NCBI RefSeq assembly: GCF_005434975.1 | Contig: NZ_SKCJ01000001.1 | Coordinates: forward strand, 692,001-756,000 | Length of the DNA: 64,000 nucleotides | Direction: 5' to 3' | Origin: Parerythrobacter lutipelagi | Lineage (GTDB): Bacteria; Pseudomonadota; Alphaproteobacteria; Sphingomonadales; Sphingomonadaceae | Shown: positions 9,905-18,680 of the stretch, one piece after another | How positions within the stretch are numbered: position 1 is the stretch's first letter | Layout: every line of letters starts with the position of its first letter | The notes under the pieces: generated by a model | What the model was told of the DNA's origin: nothing | The model's input: the letters and a program-made list of their open reading frames with translations, nothing else | Database searches by the model: none | Translations under genes and position numbers: made by a program

Positions 9905-10589
9905 CACCGCTCCCGGAAATCGCCTGCGCAATACCGAGATACCTCTCCAACATCCACTCGACCGGCGGGCCGATGGTGTTGCCGATAATGTTCCACTGCG
10001 GGAATGCCCAGCTTGCAGCAATGAGCGCGATCAACAGGAACATGCCATACTGCTGCAATTTGCCCCAATGCCGCGACAGCGACGGCGGCAGCAGCCCCTC
10101 AACGATATGACCGCCATCGAATGGCGGGATCGGTAGCAGGTTGAAGATGGCGAGGAACAGGTTGATCAGGATAAAATAGAACAGGCCCTCGACCAGAACA
10201 CCCGGTTCGGAGAAGTTCTCGACCGATATGCCGGGCGCCATCAGACCCAACAGCACCGCACCCACCAGCGCCAAGAGCAGGTTCATCCCCGGCCCGGCAG
10301 CAGCCACAGCCATCATGCCGTAACGCGGGTTGTTGAGCCGGTTCTTCATCACCGGCACCGGCTTGGCCCAGCCGAAAATCGGGCCGCCCATCAGCCACAG
10401 AGCGCCCGGCACCACCAGCGTCCCGATCGGGTCGACATGCTTGATCGGGTTGAACGTCAGCCGCCCGCGCATTTTCGCGGTCGGATCGCCGAGCATATTG
10501 GCAACAAGGCCATGCGCAACTTCATGAAACACGATCGCGATCACCAGACAGGGGATCACAATCAGGGCGAGCAGAATGCCGTCGGTCAT
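9897..10589 (-). CDS. Site-2-protease-type membrane zinc metalloprotease (M50)
   Basis: 230 residues with about six hydrophobic segments. The zinc motif HEVAH is at residues 22-26 inside the first helix (AIVFHEVAHGLVANMLGD), and the second motif, a PPFDGGH segment, is near residue 165. This places it among the short S2P/SpoIVFB-like proteases without a PDZ domain, so it is not RseP. Its substrate is unknown; family members cut transmembrane segments of regulators. It lies between glpD, converging on it with an 8-nt overlap, and tdk. Confidence 0.88.
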   Translation of the reverse strand: MTDGILLALIVIPCLVIAIVFHEVAHGLVANMLGDPTAKMRGRLTFNPIKHVDPIGTLVVPGALWLMGGPIFGWAKPVPVMKNRLNNPRYGMMAVAAAGPGMNLLLALVGAVLLGLMAPGISVENFSEPGVLVEGLFYFILINLFLAIFNLLPIPPFDGGHIVEGLLPPSLSRHWGKLQQYGMFLLIALIAASWAFPQWNIIGNTIGPPVEWMLERYLGIAQAISGSGAS

Positions 10590-10613
10590 GCGCTGTAGAT
10601 AGGGTCCGGCACC

Positions 10614-11192
10614 CTATACCGCCATAGCCTCGGAAAAATGCTTGCGGCACAGCGCCAGATAGCGGTCGTTGCCACCGATTTCGGTCTGCGCGCCCTGCTT
10701 CACCGCGGCGCCGCTGGCATCGACCCGCAAATTCATGCTCGATTTGCGGCCGCAGTGGCAGATTGCCTTAAGCTCTGTAAGCGAATCCGCGATTCCCAGC
10801 AGCGCTGCCGATCCGGGGAACAGTTCACCCTGGAAGTCCGTCCGCAGACCGTAACACAGAACCGGAATACCCGCCTCGTCCGCCAGACGCGCGCATTGCC
10901 ACACCTGCTCCCTGGTCAGAAACTGGGCTTCGTCGATCAGCACGCAGTGGACCGGTTCCGCCCTGTGCGCCGCCATCACCCTTGCCCACATATCCGTTTC
11001 GCCTTCGAACAGATGCGCGCCCGCTTCCAGCCCGATGCGGCTGGCAATCGGCTTTCCTCCGGAACGGTCGTCCAGCGCAGCGGTCCACAGCATGGTCGAC
11101 ATGCCTCGTTCGCGGTAATTGAAATCCGCCTGCAGCAAGGTGGTCGATTTGCCCGCATTCATGCTGGCGTAGTAGAAATAGAGCTTGGCCAT
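10614..11192 (-). CDS. tdk: Thymidine kinase (type II)
   Basis: 192 residues. It phosphorylates thymidine to dTMP in the salvage pathway. The P-loop ASMNAGKST is at residues 9-17, a DEAQF Walker B-like motif follows near residue 90, and the zinc-binding CHCG pair lies near residue 146, as in the E. coli and human cytosolic enzymes. It ends 24 nt before the protease gene start and probably shares its transcript. The AbgT gene diverges from it across an intergenic region of about 140 nt. Confidence 0.95.
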   Translation of the reverse strand: MAKLYFYYASMNAGKSTTLLQADFNYRERGMSTMLWTAALDDRSGGKPIASRIGLEAGAHLFEGETDMWARVMAAHRAEPVHCVLIDEAQFLTREQVWQCARLADEAGIPVLCYGLRTDFQGELFPGSAALLGIADSLTELKAICHCGRKSSMNLRVDASGAAVKQGAQTEIGGNDRYLALCRKHFSEAMAV

Positions 11193-11332
11193 GCACCGAA
11201 GCTAGCCGCGCCTTGGGCAGAGCGCGAGGTTTCACGCCGAGTCTTCAACAATCACAGCGTTAAGCGGGGCGACAGGCGTGATTCGCAATGCTAGCGCCTC
11301 GCAAACGCAAAGCACTGGCAGGGGAAATTGAA

Positions 11333-12973
11333 GTGGCAGAAGCAGCAGCGGCAGCGCCGGGACAGAAGGGCATTCTCGGCTGGGTCGAGCGAACCGGCAA
11401 CAAACTGCCCGATCCGGTCTTCATTTTCTTCTACCTGATCATCGCGCTGGTGGTTGTTTCGATTATCGCAGCGCTGACGGGTGTTTCCGCGCTGCATCCG
11501 ACGGAGATCGACGAAGCGACCGGCGGCGCATTGCAGATCGACGCGGTCAGCCTGCTCAGTCCGGAGAATATCCAGCGCCTGTGGGTCGAAATGCCCGCAA
11601 CCTTCACGCACTTTCATCCCCTGGGATATGTGCTGGTGGTCATGCTCGGCGCAGGTGTTGCTGAACGCTCCGGCTTTTTCGCGGCCGGCATGGCCAAGGC
11701 AGTCAAAAGCGCCCCAACCTCCCTTCTCACACCGGTCGTCGCGCTGGTTGCCATGCTCGGCAACCATGCGGCTGACGCAGGTTACGTGGTGCTCATACCT
11801 CTCGCGGGCATTCTTTTCGCTGCGGCAGGGCGTCACCCTCTGGCGGGCATTGCTGCAGCCTTCGCCGGGGTTTCAGGCGGGTTTTCCGCCAACATTTCGC
11901 CGGGCCAGCTCGATGCGCTTCTGTTCGGGATAACAGAGGAAGCAGTCGGGGCGAGCGCGCTCGATCCGGCGTGGACCGCGAACATTGCCGGCAACTGGTA
12001 CTTCATCAGCGCGATGACGCTGCTGTACCTCCCGATCATCTGGTATGTGACCGACAAGATTATCGAGCCGCGCCTCGGTGCATGGACCGGCGGCACTTCA
12101 GCGGGCGCAGACAGTGCCGACGGCCTTAGCCCCGATCCGACCGAGGAAGCCGGACCGAAGGCGAGCAAGGGCTTGCGCAACGCCGGTCTCGCAGCGCTCG
12201 GGATTGTCGCGCTGTGGCTGGTTATGGTTTTCGCACCCGGCACGCCGCTGATCGACGAGGGGGCCTGCGCCAATGTGCCCGCCGCCGATTGTTCGATCCA
12301 CACCCAGTTGAGCCCGCTTTACCGTTCGCTGGTCGCAGGCTTCTTCCTGCTCTTCCTCGCCTGCGGCTGGGCCTATGGCAGCGCTACAGGTGCGATCAAG
12401 AACCACCGCGACCTGGTCAATATGATGGCCGAGTCGATGAAGGACATGGGCTATTACCTCGTGCTGGCCTTCGCAGCGGCCCATTTCGTGGCGATGTTCG
12501 GCTGGTCCAACCTTGGCCTGATATCAGCGGTGCATGGGGCCGATGCGATCCAGTCGACCGGCCTGCCGTTGCCGCTGGTGTTGGGATTGATGGTGCTGTT
12601 CGCGGCCCTGCTCAACCTGTTCGTCGGGTCGGCGAGCGCAAAATGGGCCTTGCTCGCCCCGATCCTGGTGCCGATGCTCATGCTGCTCGGGGTCAGTCCG
12701 GAAGGCGCAACGGCGGCATACCGCGTGGGCGACAGCGCTACCAACATCATCACGCCGCTGATGGTCTATTTCCCCCTGATCCTGGTCTTCGCGCAGCGTT
12801 GGCAGAAGGATTTCGGGCTTGGCAGCCTGACCGCGATGATGCTGCCCTATTCGGTGTGGCTGCTGATTTCCGGCGTCCTGCTGATCGTGGTGTGGTTCTA
12901 TCTCGGCATTCCGCTTGGGCCCGATGCACCGGTCAGCTATGCGCTGCCGGGCGCCGGGGTCACCGCTCAGTAG
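11333..12973 (+). CDS. AbgT family transporter
   Basis: 546 residues from the GTG at 11333, with about 11 hydrophobic helices. AbgT proteins move p-aminobenzoyl-glutamate or export sulfonamides, driven by the proton gradient. Typical segments are the N-terminal GWVERTGNKLPDPVFIFFYL and the AGVSGGFSAN and SASAKWALLAPI repeats. I prefer the GTG because AGGGG lies 8 nt upstream and the resulting N-terminus is of the usual kind; an ATG at 11288 would add 15 basic residues. Its role here is unknown: it could export folate-pathway intermediates. It converges on the enoyl-CoA hydratase gene. Confidence 0.9.
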   Translation: MAEAAAAAPGQKGILGWVERTGNKLPDPVFIFFYLIIALVVVSIIAALTGVSALHPTEIDEATGGALQIDAVSLLSPENIQRLWVEMPATFTHFHPLGYVLVVMLGAGVAERSGFFAAGMAKAVKSAPTSLLTPVVALVAMLGNHAADAGYVVLIPLAGILFAAAGRHPLAGIAAAFAGVSGGFSANISPGQLDALLFGITEEAVGASALDPAWTANIAGNWYFISAMTLLYLPIIWYVTDKIIEPRLGAWTGGTSAGADSADGLSPDPTEEAGPKASKGLRNAGLAALGIVALWLVMVFAPGTPLIDEGACANVPAADCSIHTQLSPLYRSLVAGFFLLFLACGWAYGSATGAIKNHRDLVNMMAESMKDMGYYLVLAFAAAHFVAMFGWSNLGLISAVHGADAIQSTGLPLPLVLGLMVLFAALLNLFVGSASAKWALLAPILVPMLMLLGVSPEGATAAYRVGDSATNIITPLMVYFPLILVFAQRWQKDFGLGSLTAMMLPYSVWLLISGVLLIVVWFYLGIPLGPDAPVSYALPGAGVTAQ

Positions 12974-12974
12974 G

Positions 12975-13814
12975 TCAATCTTTCGGCTGGCGTTCGCCCC
13001 GGATAAGCGGCGCGCCAGCCGGATCGATCGGCTGGCCATGCCGCAACCGCGCGTTGGCATGGCCGACTTGCTGCCAGCCCATCGCCGATTGCAGCAGATT
13101 CGTCTGACCCTGCGCATCAAGGCTCTGGTTGCAGGCGAGCTTTGCCAGCCGCAGCCCGATCAGCGGACGTTTGGCAATCCGCTGCGCCATGGCGAGCGTA
13201 AACGCCTCGAGCTCGGCCCGCGGCACGACATGATTGACCATGCCCAGCTCCCTGCATTCCTCCGCCGTCAGGTCGCACCCGGTGTAAAGCAATTCGCGCG
13301 CCTTGCGGCTGCCGAGCTCCCACACATGGGCAAAATATTCGACCCCGTTGACGCCAAACGCCACGGTCGGATCGGAGAACAGCGCATCCTTGCTGGCGAT
13401 TACGATATCGAACGGCCAGACCAGCATCAGCCCGCCCGCCATGCACAGTCCCTGCACCTGCACCACCACCGGCTTGGGCAGGTTGCGCCAGCGCAGGCAC
13501 AGGCCGAGATACATCTCGTGTTCGGCAGCAAGCTGGCCTTCCTGCCCATCACCGTCGAAGCCGCCCCATTGGGTGACCGCAGGAAAGCCCGCCAGATTGC
13601 TGTCATCACGCAGATCGTGGCCGGAAGAAAAATGTGCGCCCTCTGCGGCCAGCACAATGCAGCGAACGGCGTCATCCTGCGCCGCGCGGGTCAGCGCAGC
13701 GTCGATCGCGTAAAGCATTTCCTTGTCCTGCGCATTGGCCTTGCTGGGCCGCGTCAGCGTGATCCGTGCAACGCCTTCGACCGGCGCGTCAAAGGCAATT
13801 CGCTCGCTTTCCAT
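12975..13814 (-). CDS. Enoyl-CoA hydratase/isomerase family protein
   Basis: 279 residues with the crotonase fold. Oxyanion-hole segments are visible: the GHFSSGHDL-type loop (AHFSSGHDLRDD) and the QGLCMAGGLMLVWPFDI stretch. The two acidic residues of classical hydratases are not both evident (VNGVEYFAH follows where a hydratase has a Glu), so hydration is not certain and another crotonase reaction is possible. It stands between AbgT (convergent) and rbfA (same strand, 55 nt away) and is probably separately controlled. Confidence 0.85.
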   Translation of the reverse strand: MESERIAFDAPVEGVARITLTRPSKANAQDKEMLYAIDAALTRAAQDDAVRCIVLAAEGAHFSSGHDLRDDSNLAGFPAVTQWGGFDGDGQEGQLAAEHEMYLGLCLRWRNLPKPVVVQVQGLCMAGGLMLVWPFDIVIASKDALFSDPTVAFGVNGVEYFAHVWELGSRKARELLYTGCDLTAEECRELGMVNHVVPRAELEAFTLAMAQRIAKRPLIGLRLAKLACNQSLDAQGQTNLLQSAMGWQQVGHANARLRHGQPIDPAGAPLIRGERQPKD

Positions 13815-13869
13815 GGCTCTCCCCTCGTGTTTCGCGGGACAAGCCTATCAGAAGGATCGGCAGTGCGCT

Positions 13870-14268
13870 TCAGTCTTCGTCTTCGAGGTCGCGGGCAACT
13901 TTCGGGTCGCGCAGCAGGGCTTCTATCCGGTCGGCTTCATCGAAGCTTTCGTCAGGGCGGAATCTCAGCTTCGGGGCGAACTTCAGGCCGAGCCGCTTGG
14001 CCACTTCCTTTTGCAGGAAGGCAGTGTTTTGCTGCAAGGCCTTGATGACCTCGTCTTCGCTCTTGCCGAGCAGCGGTTTCACATAGGCAGTCGCATTGCG
14101 CAGGTCGGGGCTCATGCGGACCTCCGTCACACTGATATTGGCCGCCGAGACGGTTTCATCATGCACTTCCTGCCGTGCGAGCAGCTCTGACAGGATATGC
14201 CGCACCCGCTCGCCCACCTTGAGGACGCGGACGGATTGTTGTTCAGTGGTGAATTGCTGGCGGGCCAT
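13870..14268 (-). CDS. rbfA: 30S ribosome-binding factor A
   Basis: 132 residues, the standard RbfA size. RbfA is a KH-fold assembly factor for the 30S 5' domain, needed at low temperature. The typical segments [17 protein letters not shown] and [19 protein letters not shown] are present. The start is the ATG at 14268, which overlaps the upstream DUF1697 stop as TGATG; this removes a 20-residue non-homologous extension. In many proteobacteria it lies between infB and truB; here two genes separate it from infB and about 9 kb from truB. Confidence 0.95.
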   Translation of the reverse strand: MARQQFTTEQQSVRVLKVGERVRHILSELLARQEVHDETVSAANISVTEVRMSPDLRNATAYVKPLLGKSEDEVIKALQQNTAFLQKEVAKRLGLKFAPKLRFRPDESFDEADRIEALLRDPKVARDLEDED

Positions 14269-14804
14269 CAGTCGAATTTCCCGATTAGAGTCCTGAGCGA
14301 GTTTACGTTGCGCGCGGTGCCGCGGCAACCGAGGCGGCGCTCGATGAATTGTTTGGTCAGCTTACTGGCCGCGACGCCATCGACGTAATCGATGTGGAGC
14401 GTGCGGGTGCCGCGAGCCAGCTTTTCCGGTCCTCTCCCTTCATGGTCCGTTTCAAGCTGCGCGAACTGCCCGGGCGAAGGCTGCGTATCGAGAAACATCA
14501 CATGAACGAGCTTGTCCTCCCCCGCGCCGTGGAACGGGCATTCCGACAATGACTGGCGAAGCTCAGCCTGCGTGCGGACAATGGCGAAGGTCTTGATATC
14601 GAATGTGTCGGCGATCAGCGTGGCGATGCGTTGCGGTAGCGCGTCTGCGGCCGTTTCATCGCTGTTGAAGATCACATTCCCGCTCGCGCCGATTGTCGTC
14701 ACATTGGCGAACCCGGCACACTCCATCGCGGCTTTCAAGTCTGCCATTCTTATGCGGTGACCGCCGACATTGATGCTGCCGAGCAGGGCGAGATAGCGGG
14801 TCAT
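14268..14804 (-). CDS. DUF1697 family protein
   Basis: 178 residues. The N-terminus ([25 protein letters not shown]) and the GNVIFNSDE segment are hallmarks of DUF1697, a cytoplasmic family of unknown function. It is coupled on both sides through 1-nt TGATG overlaps, to the thioesterase upstream and rbfA downstream, so all three are likely one transcript. There is no motif that suggests an enzymatic activity. Confidence 0.85.
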   Translation of the reverse strand: MTRYLALLGSINVGGHRIRMADLKAAMECAGFANVTTIGASGNVIFNSDETAADALPQRIATLIADTFDIKTFAIVRTQAELRQSLSECPFHGAGEDKLVHVMFLDTQPSPGQFAQLETDHEGRGPEKLARGTRTLHIDYVDGVAASKLTKQFIERRLGCRGTARNVNSLRTLIGKFD

Positions 14805-15220
14805 CAGCCGGTTATGCCGGGATTTTCCGTCGGGATCGCGGTCGAGGTCGAGCGGGCGACGACGGTGCCGTCCTCCAGCATCAGCTCGGCTTCGAGGAAC
14901 AATACGCGGCGGCCCGATTTTACCACCCTGCCCTTTGCCATCAGCGGGCCTTCGGGCACCGGCTTCAGCAGCGAGATGTTGAGGTCGAGCATCAGCGGAG
15001 AATGCGTCCCACCGGTCGCGCGGGTGTAGGCCCAGCCCATCGCCTCGTCCAGAAAGCCCGCAACCAGCCCGCCCTGCACGCTGCCGCGCGGGGTGATGAA
15101 TTCAGGCGGCGCGGAAAAGCGCATGGTGATGGTCTGCGTCGCCTCGTCGAACGCGACGGCCTCGGCCCCCATCAGCTTGGCATGTGGCCAGACCTGTGAT
15201 CGGTCGAACATGTCGGTCAT
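14804..15220 (-). CDS. PaaI-type hotdog thioesterase
   Basis: 138 residues with a single hotdog fold. The key stretch GSVQGGLVAGFLDEAMGWAY (near residues 45-65) holds the family's HGG-like (here QGG) and catalytic Asp/Glu positions. It probably hydrolyses acyl- or aryl-CoA thioesters in the cytoplasm. A second in-frame ATG lies three codons after the chosen start. It begins the DUF1697-rbfA group. Confidence 0.85.
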   Translation of the reverse strand: MTDMFDRSQVWPHAKLMGAEAVAFDEATQTITMRFSAPPEFITPRGSVQGGLVAGFLDEAMGWAYTRATGGTHSPLMLDLNISLLKPVPEGPLMAKGRVVKSGRRVLFLEAELMLEDGTVVARSTSTAIPTENPGITG

Positions 15221-15242
15221 GCGTAGTGCCCCCGGTTATGGC

Positions 15243-15291
15243 GGTTCCATTAGCGGGACTCGAACCCGCCAAATGAAGGGCGAACGCCCTC
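15243..15291 (-). ncRNA. tRNA-like 3' fragment (variable arm plus T arm)
   Basis: On the minus strand a 14-nt hairpin (AGGGCGTTCGCCCT, 15277-15290), like the long variable arm of tRNA-Ser or tRNA-Leu, is followed by a perfect T arm GCGGGTTCGAGTCCCGC and a tail ending in CCGCCA. No complementary 5' acceptor strand, D arm or anticodon arm is present between this and the infB stop codon. It is therefore a tRNA 3' half or remnant rather than a complete gene. It could also serve as the infB transcript end, since the first hairpin is stable, though no T tract follows it. Confidence 0.4.
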
Positions 15292-15325
15292 CACCCCCGC
15301 CGACCGGGTCAGGAGCCACATGCTA

Positions 15326-17905
15326 TCAGAGCGTCCGTTCACGCTCCTCGACTTCGAAGACTTCGAGCTGGTCGCCAGCCTGAATGTCGTTCGTATCAGC
15401 GAGGACCACGCCGCATTCGAGACCGGCGCGGACTTCGTCCACATCGTCCTTGAAGCGTCGCAGCGAAGCGATGGTGGTGGCAGAGACGATAACATCGTCC
15501 CGGGTGAGACGGGCAAACAGCCCTTTGCGAATGACGCCTTCTTCGACCAGCAGACCTGCCGCCTTGTCCTTCTTGCCGGACTTGAAGACTTCCTTGACCG
15601 CTGCTCGCCCAACGACATGCTCGATCCGCTCCGGACCTAGCTCGCCAGCCATCTCTTTCGCGATTTCTTCGGTCAGGTGATAGATGACGTCGTAATACTT
15701 CATCTCCACGCCGTCGCGCTTGACCAATTCGCGTGCCTTCGGGTTCGGACGCACGTTGAAGCCGATGATCGGCGCATTCGATGCAGCCGCCAGAGTCACG
15801 TCGCTTTCGGTAATCGCACCAACCCCGGCATGCAGCACCCGGACCTTGATCAGATCATTGCCCAGATTGTGCAGCGCGGTGGTGATCGCCTGGACCGAAC
15901 CCTGCACATCCGCCTTCACCAGCACGGGGAATTCGACCAGATTCGACTGGAGGTTGTTGAACATCGTATCGAAATTGGTCGGAGCAAGCGCGGTGCGCGT
16001 TGCCGTCGCCTTTTCCTGACGATACTGCGCCACTTCGCGGGCGCGCTGTTCGTTCTCGACCACGGTCATCTGATCACCGGCGCCCGGAACCCCGCCGAGG
16101 CCAAGGACCTCGACCGGCATCGATGGCCCTGCTTCCTTGATCTGCTGACCCGCATCGTTGACGATGGCGCGCACCTTGCCGCTTTGCGTACCGACGACAA
16201 ACGTGTCGCCGCGCTTGAGCGTACCGCGCGTGATCAACACCGTCGCGACGGGGCCGCGGCCCTTGTCGAGCTGCGCTTCGATCACTGTCGCTTCTGCCAT
16301 GCGGTCTGGTCGAGCCTTGAGCTCGAGCAGTTCCGCCTGCAGCACGATCTTTTCGAGCAGATCGTCAAGCCCGGTGCCCTTGGTGGCCGAAACTTCGACA
16401 TCCTGCACATCACCCGACATCGCTTCAACGATGACTTCATGTTCGAGCAGGCGCTCGCGCACTTTTTGCGGGTTGGCCTCTGGCTTGTCCATCTTGTTGA
16501 TCGCGACGATCATCGGGACGCCCGCCGCCTTCGTGTGTTTGATGGCTTCGATCGTCTGCGGCATGATGCCGTCATCCGCCGCCACAACCAGCACCACGAT
16601 ATCGGTCACATTGGCACCGCGCTGGCGCATTTCCGTAAACGCGGCGTGGCCCGGCGTATCGAGGAAGGTAATTTTCTGACCCTTCTCGCCCTTTTTCGCA
16701 GGCTTGGTTTCGACCTGGTAGCTGCCGATATGCTGAGTGATGCCGCCGGCTTCACCCTTGGTGACGCGCGTTCCGCGCAATGCGTCGAGCAGCGATGTCT
16801 TGCCGTGATCGACGTGACCCATGATGGTCACCACCGGAGGCCGCGGCATCAGCGTTTCTTCGGGATCCTTGTCTTCGGCCGTATCGATATCGACGTCGGC
16901 CTCGGACACCTTCTGGATATTGTGGCCGAACTGTTCGACCAGCAATTCCGCAGTGTCCTGGTCGATCGTCTGATTGACCGTGACCATCATGTCGAGGTTG
17001 AACAGTTCCTTGACCAGATCGGCACCCTTTTCACCCATCCGCTTGGCAAGCTCGCCAACCGTGATGGCCTCGGGCACGATCACGTCGCGAACCTGCTTTT
17101 CACGCGGAGCGGACGAACCGCCGCCTTTCATGCGCCGTTCTTTCTCGCGCGCACGCTTGAGCTTGGCGAGCGACATGGCGCGGCGGCCTTCGTCCTCGTT
17201 CAGAGCCTTCGTGACCGTCAGCTTGCCGGCCCGGCGCTTGTCCTTGCGCTCCGCAGGTGTGGGACGCTTCTCTTCTTTCTTCTTGGCCGGCTTCTTCGGC
17301 TCGGGACGAGCGACCGGAGTAAACTTGCGCGCCGCCGGGGCGGTCTTGCCGGGGGCTGCCGGTGCAGCCTCTGGTGCCGCTTCCGCCACAGCAGCATCAG
17401 CATCGGCACCGGTTTCAGCGCCCGATTCAGAGGCAGGTTCAGCCGCAGGAGCGGCGTCGGCGGCTTTCGCCTCTTCGACTGCCTGCTTTTCTGCTTCAAG
17501 CTCTGCCTTGCGGTTTTCTTCCTGCCGCTGCTTCTCGGTCTTGACCGCTTCCTTGGCTTGTTTGTCTTCGCGCTTGCGCGCTTCTTCCGCGACGCGCAGG
17601 CGATCTTCTTCCGCTTCGCGCTGCATGCGCGCGACCTTCTCCTGCGGCGTCTCGCCCGGAGGTGCCTTCTTGGCAGCCGGCTTCTTGGCTTCGACCGGTG
17701 CCGGAGCGGGCGGCGGAGGCGGCGGGGGCGGAGGCGGCGGCGGGGGCGGTGTCTCGCCGGGCTTTACGAGCACGCGCTTGCGCTTGACCTCGACCGCAAC
17801 CTTGTTGGTGCGGCCGTGGCTGAAGGTCTGTTTGACTTCGCCGCCATCGAGCGACCGCTTGATCCCAAGCGGTTTGCGTGCCGGTTTTTTGTCTTCGTCG
17901 CTCAT
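15326..17905 (-). CDS. infB: Translation initiation factor IF-2
   Basis: 859 residues from the ATG at 17905 (MSDEDKK). IF-2 is the GTPase that places initiator fMet-tRNA on the 30S P site. The GTP-binding G1 motif GHVDHGKT begins near residue 363, followed by DTPGHAAF and NKMDKPEAN. The N-terminal 340 residues are an Ala/Lys/Glu-rich, probably helical and disordered region that holds a run of 14 consecutive prolines (residues 53-66). The start leaves 25 nt to the upstream ylxR-like gene. This is the third gene of the rimP-nusA-ylxR-infB block and ends beside the tRNA-like fragment. Confidence 0.98.
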   Translation of the reverse strand: MSDEDKKPARKPLGIKRSLDGGEVKQTFSHGRTNKVAVEVKRKRVLVKPGETPPPPPPPPPPPPPPAPAPVEAKKPAAKKAPPGETPQEKVARMQREAEEDRLRVAEEARKREDKQAKEAVKTEKQRQEENRKAELEAEKQAVEEAKAADAAPAAEPASESGAETGADADAAVAEAAPEAAPAAPGKTAPAARKFTPVARPEPKKPAKKKEEKRPTPAERKDKRRAGKLTVTKALNEDEGRRAMSLAKLKRAREKERRMKGGGSSAPREKQVRDVIVPEAITVGELAKRMGEKGADLVKELFNLDMMVTVNQTIDQDTAELLVEQFGHNIQKVSEADVDIDTAEDKDPEETLMPRPPVVTIMGHVDHGKTSLLDALRGTRVTKGEAGGITQHIGSYQVETKPAKKGEKGQKITFLDTPGHAAFTEMRQRGANVTDIVVLVVAADDGIMPQTIEAIKHTKAAGVPMIVAINKMDKPEANPQKVRERLLEHEVIVEAMSGDVQDVEVSATKGTGLDDLLEKIVLQAELLELKARPDRMAEATVIEAQLDKGRGPVATVLITRGTLKRGDTFVVGTQSGKVRAIVNDAGQQIKEAGPSMPVEVLGLGGVPGAGDQMTVVENEQRAREVAQYRQEKATATRTALAPTNFDTMFNNLQSNLVEFPVLVKADVQGSVQAITTALHNLGNDLIKVRVLHAGVGAITESDVTLAAASNAPIIGFNVRPNPKARELVKRDGVEMKYYDVIYHLTEEIAKEMAGELGPERIEHVVGRAAVKEVFKSGKKDKAAGLLVEEGVIRKGLFARLTRDDVIVSATTIASLRRFKDDVDEVRAGLECGVVLADTNDIQAGDQLEVFEVEERERTL

Positions 17906-17930
17906 AAAGCTCACTTTATCCTTCAAACAT

Positions 17931-18680
17931 TCATTCGTCGTCATGCGCGGCGGCCGGAGCCTCCGCACTGGCTGTTTCAGCGGGGTCGTCTACCCCGATA
18001 TAGCGCTGCAGGCGCGTGAGGATCGAAGTGATCCGTCCGGCCGCTCCGCAGCCGCTCACGCCCAGATGGACGACATTGTCGCGGCCCAATGCCACAGACA
18101 GAGCCGCCCGGTCCAGTGGCAAGGTGGTTCCCCGCTCACCGCTTCCCTCAGCATCGCGCCCCACGCGCCATGCCTGATCGAGTTTCTTGCGCCCGTCCTC
18201 GCGCGCATCGGCGGCGTGCAGCAGCAACGATATGCGTCCCAGCCGTGCCTGTTCGCCAATCCGGTCGGAACCCAAGATAAGCGTTCCGCTGCGCATTTCG
18301 AGGCCCAACCGGTCAAGCAATGTCTTGCGCAGCGCATCTTCGGCCCGCTGCGGCAGATCATCCGGCACAGACAGCGGCGCGCCTTTGAACGCACGAGCCA
18401 AAGCGCCCTTGAGCTTGCCGGCCGTAATCGCAGTTTCCAGTTCTGCCCGCGTCACCCCTATCCATGCGCCGCGGCCAGGTGCCTTGGCCATGACATCGGG
18501 CAACACATCGCCGGCAGGCGAGATAGCCAGACGGATCAGCGCATCGCGCGACGCGCTCTCTCCGGCAAGGATGCAGCGGCGTTCGGCACAAGACTTGCCG
18601 GGTGCGGAAGCTTTACGCCCCCGCACCTGCGGCGTGTCAGTGATATCGGAACTTACGCGCTCATTGGGTGGAGTCCGCAT
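17931..18680 (-). CDS. DUF448 (YlxR) / L7Ae-like RNA-binding protein
   Basis: 249 residues. The N-terminal part has the YlxR core (RRCILAGE, then GRGAWIGVTRAELE around residues 34-82), a small nucleic-acid-binding domain coded between nusA and infB in most bacteria. The C-terminal part (KRIGEQ-like DRIGEQARLGRISLLLHAADA) resembles a ribosomal protein L7Ae-type fold; the fusion is common in alphaproteobacteria. The chosen start overlaps nusA by 20 nt. Role: probably ribosome or RNA binding, by position; not demonstrated. Confidence 0.88.
   Translation of the reverse strand: MRTPPNERVSSDITDTPQVRGRKASAPGKSCAERRCILAGESASRDALIRLAISPAGDVLPDVMAKAPGRGAWIGVTRAELETAITAGKLKGALARAFKGAPLSVPDDLPQRAEDALRKTLLDRLGLEMRSGTLILGSDRIGEQARLGRISLLLHAADAREDGRKKLDQAWRVGRDAEGSGERGTTLPLDRAALSVALGRDNVVHLGVSGCGAAGRITSILTRLQRYIGVDDPAETASAEAPAAAHDDE

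Noticed and set aside
15240-15330. Selenocysteine tRNA
   Set aside because: The 3' end CCGCCA and long variable arm suggested it, but no 5' acceptor strand or TCA anticodon is present.
15677-18019. 780-codon plus-strand frame opposite infB
   Set aside because: Antisense shadow of infB; the Gly-rich run is the complement of the polyproline codons.
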